Shown here piece after piece: positions 33,248 through 39,948 of a stretch of 45,629 bases of DNA; the first letter of the stretch is position 1; each line of letters starts with the position of its first letter. The translations under genes and the position numbers were made by a program. This DNA is from Rhodococcus sp. IEGM 1381 (GTDB lineage Bacteria; Actinomycetota; Actinomycetes; Mycobacteriales; Mycobacteriaceae), in contig NZ_JASHKQ010000024.1 in assembly GCF_030056795.1 (NCBI RefSeq), forward strand, positions 1-45,629. The letters are read 5' to 3'. The notes beneath the pieces were generated by a model, which was not told the origin of the DNA, ran no database searches, and saw only the letters and a program-made list of their open reading frames with translations.

Positions 33248-33281
33248 CCGGGGCATCATTCGTTCGCGAATGATGCCCCGG
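33248..33281 (+). terminator. UUCG-capped hairpin after dlaT
   Basis: A perfect 15-bp stem (arms 33248-33262 and 33267-33281) closed by a TTCG tetraloop, 93 bp after the dlaT stop and just before the ribosome-binding site of the next gene. No T-run; terminator or stabiliser. Confidence 0.7.
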
Positions 33282-33307
33282 TCTGCGTCAAGGAGGCTTT
33301 CGTTCAT

Positions 33308-34198
33308 ATGCGCGTAGTCATTGCAGGTTCATCGGGATTGATCGGCACAGCCCTGGTCGCCGCACTGCGGGGTCGGAGCCACGACGTCACCCGCCTCGTA
33401 CGGCGTTCACCGGCGGGGCCGGACGAGTCGCAGTGGGACCCATCCCGCGGGAGCATCGACGCGGCCACCCTCGACGGTGCCGACGCGATCGTCAACCTGT
33501 GTGGTGTCGGAATCGGCGACAAGAGATGGTCCGGTGCCTACAAGCAGTTGGTGCGCGACAGTCGGATCGCTCCCACCGAGGTGCTCGCCGGTGCTGCCGC
33601 CGACGCGGGAGTACCGACATTGATCAACGCAAGCGGCGTCAACTTCTACGGCGACACCGGCGACCGAGTGGTCGACGAGACCGCTCCCGTCGGTGAGGGT
33701 TTCCTGGCCGAGGTCTGTCGTGACTGGGAGAACGCCACGTCTGCGGCGTCCGCTGCGGGTGTACGCACGATCATGCTGCGCAGCGGCGTCGTGCTCTCGC
33801 AGCGCGGCGGAATGCTGGGCAAGCTTCGACCGCTGTATTTGTTCGCCCTCGGCGGTCGGCTCGGCAGTGGGCGTCAGTACTTCCCGTGGATTTCCTTGGA
33901 AGACGAAATCGGTGCCATCGTCCATGGCATCGAAAGCGATTCTTTGCGTGGACCGGTCAACATGGTGGGTCCGACGCCGGTGACGAACGCGCAGTTCAAC
34001 AGTGCGATGTCGCGTGCGGTGCACCGCCCGGCACCGTGGGTTGTCCCCGGCTTCGCCCTCAAGGCAGTGATCGGCGAGTTCGCCGAGGAAGCCATCCTCA
34101 CCGGTCCGCGTGCCATTCCCAAGGCTCTGGAGGACGCGGGTTACACGTTCGAGCACAACACCGTGGGAGAGGCACTGCGAGTAGCTGTAGGCAGCTGA
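33308..34198 (+). CDS. TIGR01777 family NAD(P)-binding epimerase-like protein
   Basis: A 296-residue extended short-chain dehydrogenase/reductase-like protein. The N-terminal Rossmann glycine motif is GSSGLIGTALVAAL, followed by DGADAIVNLCGVGIGDKRW and a C-terminal DUF1731-type region (PRAIPKALEDAGYTFEH). The catalytic Tyr-x3-Lys of classical SDRs is not obvious: the segment ASGVNFYGDTGD has Tyr without the lysine at +4, as in the YfcH family, whose reaction is unknown. ATG 33308 follows AAGGAGG at 11 nt. It matches Rv2216 and lies between dlaT and lipB; a role tied to lipoate metabolism is only suggested by position. Confidence 0.92.
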   Translation: MRVVIAGSSGLIGTALVAALRGRSHDVTRLVRRSPAGPDESQWDPSRGSIDAATLDGADAIVNLCGVGIGDKRWSGAYKQLVRDSRIAPTEVLAGAAADAGVPTLINASGVNFYGDTGDRVVDETAPVGEGFLAEVCRDWENATSAASAAGVRTIMLRSGVVLSQRGGMLGKLRPLYLFALGGRLGSGRQYFPWISLEDEIGAIVHGIESDSLRGPVNMVGPTPVTNAQFNSAMSRAVHRPAPWVVPGFALKAVIGEFAEEAILTGPRAIPKALEDAGYTFEHNTVGEALRVAVGS

Positions 34199-34219
34199 TC
34201 CGGCGTACCGTTCCGAATC

Positions 34220-34999
34220 ATGAGTGACGCGAACTCTTCGTCGGTCCGAGCATCGGCACGCGCGAGCACCGACCCTGTCGTGGTGCGCGAGTTGGGCACC
34301 GTCGAGTACACCGAAGCATGGGCTCTGCAGCGCGACCTGGCGGGTGCCCGGGCCGACGGCATCGGCTCCGACACACTGCTGCTGCTCGAGCATCCGTCCG
34401 TCTACACGGCGGGGCGACGCACTGCCGAGGAAGACATGCCGCGGGACGGCACTCCCGTCGTCGAGGTGGACCGCGGCGGCAAGATCACCTGGCACGGTCC
34501 TGGCCAATTGGTCGGATATCCCATCGTCAAGCTCGCGCAGCCCATCGACGTCGTCAAGTACGTGCGCCGTATCGAAGAAGCGCTGATCTCCGTCGTATCC
34601 GAATACGGCATCGTGTGCGGACGCGTCGACGGCCGCTCGGGGGTGTGGCTTGCAGCCGGAATGCGCGACGGGATCTGGCTTCCCGAGCGCAAGATCGCCG
34701 CGATCGGGGTCCGCGTTCAGCGCGGGGTGACGCTGCACGGCTTCTCGCTCAATTGCAATGCAGCCATGAACGGGTTCGATGCGATCGTCCCGTGCGGCAT
34801 CGCCGATGCGGGCGTCACATCACTGTCGCTCGAGCTGGGACGGGACGTGACAACCGGCGACGTGATCACGAACGTCACCGCCGCGATCCTGGCAGCATTG
34901 GACGGTTCGATGCCGGTGCAGGACCACGACATAGAGCATCCGGCGACGGTCGGCGCGTCGATCAACCCGCAGTTCACCACCGTTCGGTTCGGCGCGTAG
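34220..34999 (+). CDS. lipB: Octanoyltransferase
   Basis: A 259-residue LipB. It moves octanoyl from acyl carrier protein to the lipoyl-domain lysine of E2 or GcvH proteins. Family motifs are intact: DRGGKITWHGPGQLVGYPI, the catalytic lysine in KIAAIGVRV and the cysteine in IVPCGIADAGVTSL of the acyl-thioester centre. The first 20 residues are a Ser/Ala/Arg-rich extension, so a later start is possible. There is no Shine-Dalgarno before the ATG at 34220, and TACCGT lies 8 nt upstream, so it may be leaderless. lipA follows 9 nt after the stop. It matches Rv2217. Confidence 0.95.
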   Translation: MSDANSSSVRASARASTDPVVVRELGTVEYTEAWALQRDLAGARADGIGSDTLLLLEHPSVYTAGRRTAEEDMPRDGTPVVEVDRGGKITWHGPGQLVGYPIVKLAQPIDVVKYVRRIEEALISVVSEYGIVCGRVDGRSGVWLAAGMRDGIWLPERKIAAIGVRVQRGVTLHGFSLNCNAAMNGFDAIVPCGIADAGVTSLSLELGRDVTTGDVITNVTAAILAALDGSMPVQDHDIEHPATVGASINPQFTTVRFGA

Positions 35000-35002
35000 C
35001 AT
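34997..35002 (+). promoter_or_regulatory. Candidate -10 box of lipA built on the lipB stop codon
   Basis: TAGCAT begins with the lipB TAG stop and ends 6 nt before the lipA GTG at 35009. The 9-bp gap has no Shine-Dalgarno, so lipA may have its own leaderless transcript. Confidence 0.4.
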
Positions 35003-35008
35003 GAATCT

Positions 35009-36022
35009 GTGACTGTGGCCCCAGAAGGACGCAAGCTGCTCCGCCTCGAGATCCGAAATGCGGAGACCCCCATCGAACGCAAGCCGAACTGGATCAAGAC
35101 CAAAGCCAAGATGGGCCCGGAATACACCGAGCTCAAAGGTCTTGTGAAGCGCGAGGGTCTGCACACGGTGTGCGAGGAAGCCGGCTGCCCGAATATCTAC
35201 GAATGCTGGGAAGATCGCGAAGCGACCTTCCTCATCGGCGGTGAGCAGTGCACCCGCCGATGCGATTTCTGTCAGATCGACACCGGCAAGCCGGATGACC
35301 TCGATCGAGACGAGCCGCGCCGCGTGGCGGAGTCCGTACAGGCCATGGGTCTGCGCTACTCCACGATCACCGGCGTCGCGCGTGACGATCTCGAGGACGG
35401 CGGTGCATGGCTGTACGCCGAGACCGTGCGCTTCATCAAGAAGCTGAACCCGAACACCGGTGTCGAGCTGCTCATCCCTGATTTCAACGCCAAGCCCGAT
35501 CAGCTGGCCGAGGTCTTCTCCTCGCGACCGGAGGTGCTGGCCCACAACGTCGAGACGGTGCCGCGCATCTTCAAGCGCATTCGTCCTGCGTTCCGCTACC
35601 AGCGGTCGATGGACGTCATCACCGCGGCTCGCGATGATGGTCTGGTCACCAAGTCCAACCTGATCCTCGGTATGGGCGAGACGCCCGAGGAGGTGCAGGA
35701 AGCGATCCGCGACCTGCACGAGGCGGGCTGCGACATCCTGACCATCACCCAGTACCTGCGGCCTTCGCCGCGGCACCACCCCGTCGAGCGGTGGGTGAAG
35801 CCGGAGGAGTTCGTCGAGCACTCCGACTACGCCACCGAGGTCGGATTCGCCGGCGTGCTGGCCGGTCCGTTGGTCCGCTCCTCCTACCGTGCCGGACGCC
35901 TCTACGCGCAGGCCATGGCGCACCACGGCCGTGAGCTGCCCGAGAGCATGAGCCATCTGACCGACGGCGGAGAAGCTTCGCAGGAGGCCAGTTCGTTGAT
36001 GGCCCGTCTGGCCGCTCGCTGA
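35009..36022 (+). CDS. lipA: Lipoyl synthase
   Basis: A 337-residue radical SAM enzyme. It inserts two sulfurs into the octanoyl chain on lipoyl domains. Both 4Fe-4S sites are intact: the auxiliary cluster C-x4-C-x5-C (C55, C60, C66 in CEEAGCPNIYEC) and the radical-SAM C-x3-C-x2-C (C81, C85, C88 in CTRRCDFC). The C-terminal serine that completes the auxiliary site is available in GPLVRSSYRAG. The start GTG 35009 has no Shine-Dalgarno and follows TAGCAT at 6 nt. It is paired with lipB and makes the cofactor for DlaT and the glycine cleavage system. It matches Rv2218. Confidence 0.96.
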   Translation: MTVAPEGRKLLRLEIRNAETPIERKPNWIKTKAKMGPEYTELKGLVKREGLHTVCEEAGCPNIYECWEDREATFLIGGEQCTRRCDFCQIDTGKPDDLDRDEPRRVAESVQAMGLRYSTITGVARDDLEDGGAWLYAETVRFIKKLNPNTGVELLIPDFNAKPDQLAEVFSSRPEVLAHNVETVPRIFKRIRPAFRYQRSMDVITAARDDGLVTKSNLILGMGETPEEVQEAIRDLHEAGCDILTITQYLRPSPRHHPVERWVKPEEFVEHSDYATEVGFAGVLAGPLVRSSYRAGRLYAQAMAHHGRELPESMSHLTDGGEASQEASSLMARLAAR

Positions 36023-36069
36023 TCCTCGATCCAATCCGGAGCGGTGCACGTGAGCGTCGGCACAGGACG

Positions 36070-36075
36070 TATCCT
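36070..36075 (+). promoter_or_regulatory. Candidate -10 box for leaderless DUF4191 gene mRNA
   Basis: TATCCT ends 7 nt before the ATG at 36083; no Shine-Dalgarno is present. Confidence 0.4.
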
Positions 36076-36082
36076 GTGACGT

Positions 36083-36838
36083 ATGGCGAACGGCAGTAAG
36101 GCTGGCAAAGCAGCGAAGCCCAGCAAGGAAGCAAAAGCAGCCGCGAAAGCGGCCCGCAAGAAGGCATCGAAGGAACGCCGCAGTCAGCTGTGGCAGGCGT
36201 TCCAGATGCAGCGCAAGGACGACAAGGTTCTCCTTCCGCTGATGATCGGGGCGGTGGTCGGGCTCGGGCTCGTCGGTTTCCTCATCGGCCTGGCCTTCGG
36301 TTTCCAGTGGTTCCTGCTCCCCATCGGCTTGTTGCTCGGCGTGTTGGTCGCCTTCATCATCTTCGGTCGCCGGGTGCAGAAGTCGGTGTACAAGAAGGCC
36401 GACGGCCAAGCCGGTGCAGCGGCCTGGGCCTTGGACAACCTGCAGGGTTCGTGGCGGGTGACCAATGCGATTGCCGGCACCACTCACCTCGACGCCGTGC
36501 ACCGGGTGATCGGCAAGCCCGGTGTCATCCTCGTAGCCGAGGGTGCACCGCAGCGGGTGAAAGCGCTGTTGGCTCAGGAAAAGAAAAAGACGGCCCGTCT
36601 GGTGGGCGACACCCCGATCTACGACGTCATCGTCGGAAACGAACCGAACCAGATTCCCCTCTCGGGTCTGCAGAAGTATCTGTCGAAGTTGCCCAAGAAC
36701 ATCGACGGCAAGCGCATGGACACCATCGAGTCACGGCTCTCCGCTCTCGGCACCAAGGGTGGTCCGGCAATGCCGAAGGGACCCGTTCCCGGCGGGGCGA
36801 AGATGAAGGGCGTCCAGCGGACCATGAAGCGCCGCTAG
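36083..36838 (+). CDS. DUF4191 integral membrane protein
   Basis: A 251-residue actinobacterial membrane protein matching Rv2219. The N-terminal 30 residues are Lys/Ala-rich and basic (KAAKPSKEAKAAAKAARKKA). Two adjacent membrane helices follow (PLMIGAVVGLGLVGFLIGLA and FLLPIGLLLGVLVAFIIFG). The large C-terminal cytoplasmic part contains IGKPGVILVAEGAPQRVKALL and a run of basic residues. Function is unknown; conservation next to lipA and glnA across mycolic-acid bacteria is the only clue. The ATG at 36083 has TATCCT 7 nt upstream and no Shine-Dalgarno. It is convergent with the RDD gene. Confidence 0.92.
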   Translation: MANGSKAGKAAKPSKEAKAAAKAARKKASKERRSQLWQAFQMQRKDDKVLLPLMIGAVVGLGLVGFLIGLAFGFQWFLLPIGLLLGVLVAFIIFGRRVQKSVYKKADGQAGAAAWALDNLQGSWRVTNAIAGTTHLDAVHRVIGKPGVILVAEGAPQRVKALLAQEKKKTARLVGDTPIYDVIVGNEPNQIPLSGLQKYLSKLPKNIDGKRMDTIESRLSALGTKGGPAMPKGPVPGGAKMKGVQRTMKRR

Positions 36839-36877
36839 ATCCCGATCGACACTCCACAGCAGCCCTGATGCGCGCCC

Positions 36878-37342
36878 CTAGCGGGTCCGCAGCAGGGCTG
36901 TTCCCGTTGCGCGGTCGTGCATTCCGCGTCCGTCCATGTCGGTGATGACCGCCGGGACGACGAACAGCAGTATCAGTTGGCGAACCAGCGCCCGCACGAA
37001 ACCGACCCGGGCACGGGCGTCGATGCGACCGACCTGGATGCCGACCACGAACTGCCCCGGGGTGAACGAGAACAGCGAAACGGTCGCCACTCCCACGACG
37101 AACCACACAGCAAGGACGATCGTCGAGATCAGTCCACTCGTGGTGTAGCCGCCGAGAATCAACGACGCCACGCCCGTGGCCATCGTCCAATCCAGCAGCA
37201 ACGCCAGGATTCGGCGTCCGGCACCCGCCAACGCACCCACGCCTTGCTGAGGCAGTCCGAGCTGCTCTCCGCGGAAATTTTGCGGTTCTCTTGGGTTTGC
37301 CGCCGCCGGTCCGGACAACCAGGAACCTGTCATTCGTGCCAT
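36878..37342 (-). CDS. RDD family membrane protein
   Basis: A 154-residue protein with the RDD fold (Arg-Asp-Asp family). Residue pattern AGAGRRILALLLDWTMATGVASLIL gives the Arg and Asp of helix 1; helices 2 and 3 follow (ISTIVLAVWFVVGVATVSLF and FVRALVRQLILLFVVPAVI), ending DMDGRGMHDRATGTALL. Such proteins may be transporters or accessory membrane proteins; function here is unknown. The ATG at 37342 is chosen (MARMTGSWLSGPAAANP), with TATCCT 7 nt upstream; the open frame extends further but into the glnA promoter region. It matches Rv2219A by position and is divergent from glnA. Confidence 0.9.
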   Translation of the reverse strand: MARMTGSWLSGPAAANPREPQNFRGEQLGLPQQGVGALAGAGRRILALLLDWTMATGVASLILGGYTTSGLISTIVLAVWFVVGVATVSLFSFTPGQFVVGIQVGRIDARARVGFVRALVRQLILLFVVPAVITDMDGRGMHDRATGTALLRTR

Positions 37343-37349
37343 GATTTCC

Positions 37350-37355
37350 AGGATA
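37350..37355 (-). promoter_or_regulatory. Candidate -10 box for leaderless RDD gene mRNA
   Basis: On the minus strand TATCCT ends 7 nt before the ATG at 37342, with no Shine-Dalgarno. Confidence 0.4.
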
Positions 37356-37400
37356 GGCGCGACCGGACACACGGGAAAACACGCGGACGTACTGTTGTTC

Positions 37401-37439
37401 GTGCCGCTCGTGAACCAGGACGCGTAACACGGGCGAAAC
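37401..37439 (+). promoter_or_regulatory. Putative GlnR operator upstream of glnA
   Basis: GTAAC-n6-GAAAC at 37424-37439 is an exact match to the actinobacterial GlnR half-site pair. A second, weaker pair (GTGCC-n6-GAACC) lies at 37401-37416, 7 bp before it. GlnR activates or represses nitrogen genes, and glnA is its classic target. TTGACG at 37446 with CCATAC at 37469 could be the promoter, about 35 bp before the GTG. Confidence 0.55.
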
Positions 37440-37509
37440 ACGACCTTGACGGGCGGGCAACACCAAGTCCATACCGTCAGTTCGACGGACTCAACAAAGG
37501 AGCAAAAGC

Positions 37510-38946
37510 GTGGCGTTTTCCACGGCCCAAGAGGTCATCAAGTTCATCGCAGATGAAGGAATCGAATACGTCGACATCCGATTCACGGATCTGCCGGGTG
37601 CGCAGCAGCACTTCTCGATCGCCGCCAAGGCGTTCACGGCGGATACCCTGGAAGACGGTCTCGCGTTCGACGGCTCGTCCGTCCGCGGCTTCCAGTCGAT
37701 TCACGAGTCCGACATGATTCTGCTTCCGGACTACGCCACCGCTCAGATCGACCCGTTCCGCAACGCGAAGACGCTGAACATCGACTTCTTCGTTCACGAT
37801 CCGTTCACCCGTGAGGCGTACAGCCGCGATCCGCGCAACGTCGCACGCAAGGCCGAGGAGTACTTGGCCAGCACCGGCATCGCCGACACCGCGTACTTCG
37901 GTGCCGAGGCCGAGTTCTACATCTTCGACTCCGTGCGCTTCGATTCGCAGGCCAACGGTGCGTTCTACGAACTCGACTCCTCTTCGGGTTGGTGGAACAC
38001 CGGAGCCGAGACCGAGGCCGACGGCAGCCCGAACCTCGGTTACAAGGTTCGCTACAAGGGTGGCTACTTCCCCGTTGCCCCGTACGACCACTATGTCGAT
38101 CTGCGCGACGAGATCTCGACCAACCTGCAGAACGCAGGCTTCGAGCTCGAGCGTGCGCACCACGAGGTCGGCACCGGCGGCCAGCAGGAGATCAACTACA
38201 AGTTCAACACGCTGCTTCGCGCGGCCGACGATCTGCAGCTGTTCAAGTACATCGTCAAGAACACCGCGTGGAAGAACGGCAAGTCGGCGACGTTCATGCC
38301 GAAACCGCTGTTCGGCGACAACGGCTCGGGCATGCACGTGCACCAGTCGCTGTGGAAGGACGGTAAGCCCCTCTTCCACGACGAGGCCGGATACGCCGGA
38401 CTGTCGGATCTCGCGCGTCACTACATCGGCGGCATCCTGCACCATGCGCCGTCGCTGTTGGCGTTCACGAACCCGACGATCAACTCGTACCACCGCCTGG
38501 TGCCGGGCTACGAAGCCCCCATCAACCTGGTCTACAGCCAGCGCAACCGCTCCGCCGCGGTCCGCATCCCGATCACCGGCAACAACCCGAAGGCCAAGCG
38601 CCTCGAGTTCCGCGCACCGGACTCCTCGGGCAACCCGTACCTTAACTTCGCCGCTCAGATGATGGCAGGCCTGGACGGAATCAAGAACAAGATCGAGCCG
38701 ATGGCTCCGGTCGACAAAGACCTCTACGAGTTGCCGCCCGAGGAAGCCAAGAATATTCCTCAGGCACCCACCTCGCTCAATGCGGTCATCGACCGTCTCG
38801 AGGCCGATCACGACTACCTCACCGAGGGTGGCGTGTTCACGACCGACCTGATCGAGACCTGGATCTCGCTCAAGCGTGAGCAGGAGATCGCTCCGGTCAA
38901 CCTGCGCCCGCACCCGTACGAATTCTCGCTGTACTACGACGTGTGA
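37510..38946 (+). CDS. glnA: Glutamine synthetase type I
   Basis: A 478-residue GSI-beta glutamine synthetase that makes glutamine from glutamate, ammonia and ATP as a dodecamer. Family motifs are intact: the N-terminal latch and AFDGSSVRGF, the metal-site FGAEAEFYIFD, the ATP-site KPLFGDNGSGMHVH and NRSAAVRIP. The adenylylation tyrosine is at residue 406 (DLYELPPEEAKNI), so activity is controlled by GlnE, encoded at the window end. The GTG at 37510 follows AAGGAG at 8 nt. Transcription is probably under GlnR. The last 50 codons have a diverged second copy at 39658-39804. It matches Rv2220 (glnA1). Confidence 0.97.
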   Translation: MAFSTAQEVIKFIADEGIEYVDIRFTDLPGAQQHFSIAAKAFTADTLEDGLAFDGSSVRGFQSIHESDMILLPDYATAQIDPFRNAKTLNIDFFVHDPFTREAYSRDPRNVARKAEEYLASTGIADTAYFGAEAEFYIFDSVRFDSQANGAFYELDSSSGWWNTGAETEADGSPNLGYKVRYKGGYFPVAPYDHYVDLRDEISTNLQNAGFELERAHHEVGTGGQQEINYKFNTLLRAADDLQLFKYIVKNTAWKNGKSATFMPKPLFGDNGSGMHVHQSLWKDGKPLFHDEAGYAGLSDLARHYIGGILHHAPSLLAFTNPTINSYHRLVPGYEAPINLVYSQRNRSAAVRIPITGNNPKAKRLEFRAPDSSGNPYLNFAAQMMAGLDGIKNKIEPMAPVDKDLYELPPEEAKNIPQAPTSLNAVIDRLEADHDYLTEGGVFTTDLIETWISLKREQEIAPVNLRPHPYEFSLYYDV

Positions 38947-38952
38947 GTCGAT
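38800..38952 (+). repeat. Direct repeat, copy 1: the functional glnA 3' end
   Basis: This copy covers the last 49 codons or so of glnA and 6 bases past its stop. Bases 38812-38952 match 39670-39810 at 129 of 141 positions without gaps; a weaker match runs 12 bases further left. Similarity stops just past the stop codon. Confidence 0.93.
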
Positions 38953-38968
38953 AGATTTCACGGAAGAG

Positions 38969-39000
38969 CGCCCGGCCGAGTCTTTTCGGCCGGGCGTTTT
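38969..39000 (+). terminator. Rho-independent terminator of glnA
   Basis: A perfect 11-bp GC-rich stem (arms 38969-38979 and 38986-38996, 6-nt loop) followed by TTTT, 22 nt past the glnA stop. Confidence 0.92.
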
Positions 39001-39070
39001 CGTATCGGTGTTTCAACTTCTCGCGATTGCACGATATTGAACTCTGAAGCGCTGCGGACCATTTTTACAA

Positions 39071-39106
39071 GAGAGGCCCGGCCCAACGATGTCGGACCGG
39101 GCTCTC
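39071..39106 (-). terminator. Hairpin after the small secreted protein gene
   Basis: Arms 39071-39084 and 39094-39106 pair with one bulged G and one G-U-type position. On the minus strand it lies about 21 nt after the stop at 39128 and is followed by CTTGTAAAAAT, so the T-run is poor. Confidence 0.6.
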
Positions 39107-39127
39107 GATGCGTCTTGCGGTTATCAA

Positions 39128-39478
39128 TCAGTAGCCACTTACGTCGTCCGCCTCGCCATTGCGCTCACCCGGACCCAGCGCGCGGTCAGGATCCGATATG
39201 CCAATTGGTTGCTGCTGCGGATTTGGAATGTATTGCCCGCACTGGTCGGCCGTAAGGGCCGCGGCGCCACCGACCAAAGCTGCGGTCGCACCGGCAGACT
39301 CCGGCGTCGACGCAATGGTCCCCCCAAGTACTGCCGCACTACCTGCACAGCCCAGCGGGGACGCTTGAGCATTTGCGCCCGATCCACCGAAGGCGATCAC
39401 GGTGGCTCCACCGACCGCCATCAGTGCACCTCCTACCAGAGTGCGAACAGGGACTTTTGAATAAACGAATTTCGACAT
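39128..39478 (-). CDS. Small secreted Ala/Gly-rich orphan protein
   Basis: A 116-residue protein with a clear signal peptide: basic start (MSKFVYSKVPVRTL), hydrophobic VGGALMAVGGATVIAFGG and a cleavage site near ANA-QA. The mature part is Ala/Gly-rich (GSAAVLGGTIASTPESAGAT) with two cysteines (CAGS and DQCGQ) that could form a disulfide, and a Pro/Gln/Asp-rich C-terminus. I recognise no family. AAAGGACG lies 4 nt before the ATG, an excellent ribosome-binding site, and a hairpin follows, so it looks like a complete expressed unit. It lies between the two copies of the glnA 3' end, antisense to both. Its function is unknown. Confidence 0.75.
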   Translation of the reverse strand: MSKFVYSKVPVRTLVGGALMAVGGATVIAFGGSGANAQASPLGCAGSAAVLGGTIASTPESAGATAALVGGAAALTADQCGQYIPNPQQQPIGISDPDRALGPGERNGEADDVSGY

Positions 39479-39657
39479 TTTCGTCCTTTCTCGTGCTTAC
39501 CGCAAAACCGCTGCGGTAGTTCCGGTTAGGGCCGATCTCGAACGAATTCAACGTTAGAAGCTCTGGAGCCAAACCGCAACGGATCTCGCACAAACCGTCG
39601 ACTTTATCCCTTTTGAGAGGTGCGGTTGCGAATCTCCAGGCGTTGTCGATGAACGGT

Positions 39658-39804
39658 GGGTCCGGTTGCGGCTACCTCGCCGAGGGTGGCGTGTTCACGA
39701 CCGACCTGATCGAGATCTGGATCTCGCCCGAGCGTGAGCAGGAAATCGCTCCGGTCAACTTGCGCCTACACTCGTACGAGTTCTCGCTATACTACGACGT
39801 GTGA
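39658..39804 (+). pseudogene. Duplicated glnA 3'-end fragment
   Basis: A fragment of about 49 codons that repeats the C-terminus of glutamine synthetase (GGVFTTDLIEIWISPEREQE, ending YEFSLYYDV and a stop). It lacks the rest of the enzyme, including Tyr406. The frame is still open, but many of the differences from glnA are amino-acid changes (T to I, L to P, K to E, P to L, P to S), so it is not under purifying selection as GlnA. An upstream ATG at 39613 gives a 63-codon frame with no ribosome-binding site. I read it as the scar of an integration or duplication event, not a gene. Confidence 0.85.
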
Positions 39805-39810
39805 GTCGAT
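39658..39810 (+). repeat. Direct repeat, copy 2: diverged glnA 3' end
   Basis: Partner of 38800-38952, 858 bp downstream in the same orientation. In the 141-bp core all 12 differences are transitions. The bases following copy 2 are unrelated to those following copy 1, and no terminator like that of glnA follows. Confidence 0.93.
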
Positions 39811-39948
39811 CGAATCGTTTTCCCGATTGTTTCCGATCGGCGTAGTTTCCGGCAAACGACTACGGAATTGAGCTCGTTTGGCGTTTGATTGTCGGTAGTT
39901 GGGGTAGAAGTACCTATCCGGCACCGGCGAACAGAGGACGAAAACAAC

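Noticed and set aside
33407..34738. 443-codon open frame on the minus strand
   Set aside because: Antisense to the TIGR01777 gene and lipB, without any recognisable motif.
34820..36502. 560-codon open frame on the minus strand
   Set aside because: Antisense to lipA and the DUF4191 gene, with no domain or ribosome-binding site.
36858..36902. Terminator between the DUF4191 and RDD genes
   Set aside because: The 10-bp pairing has a 25-nt loop and lies partly inside the RDD coding end, so it is weak evidence.
37477..38961. 494-codon open frame on the minus strand
   Set aside because: Exact antisense of glnA; open only because of third-position GC bias.
39613..39804. Real 63-residue gene
   Set aside because: It has no ribosome-binding site, and its main part is a diverged glnA C-terminus with disruptive substitutions.
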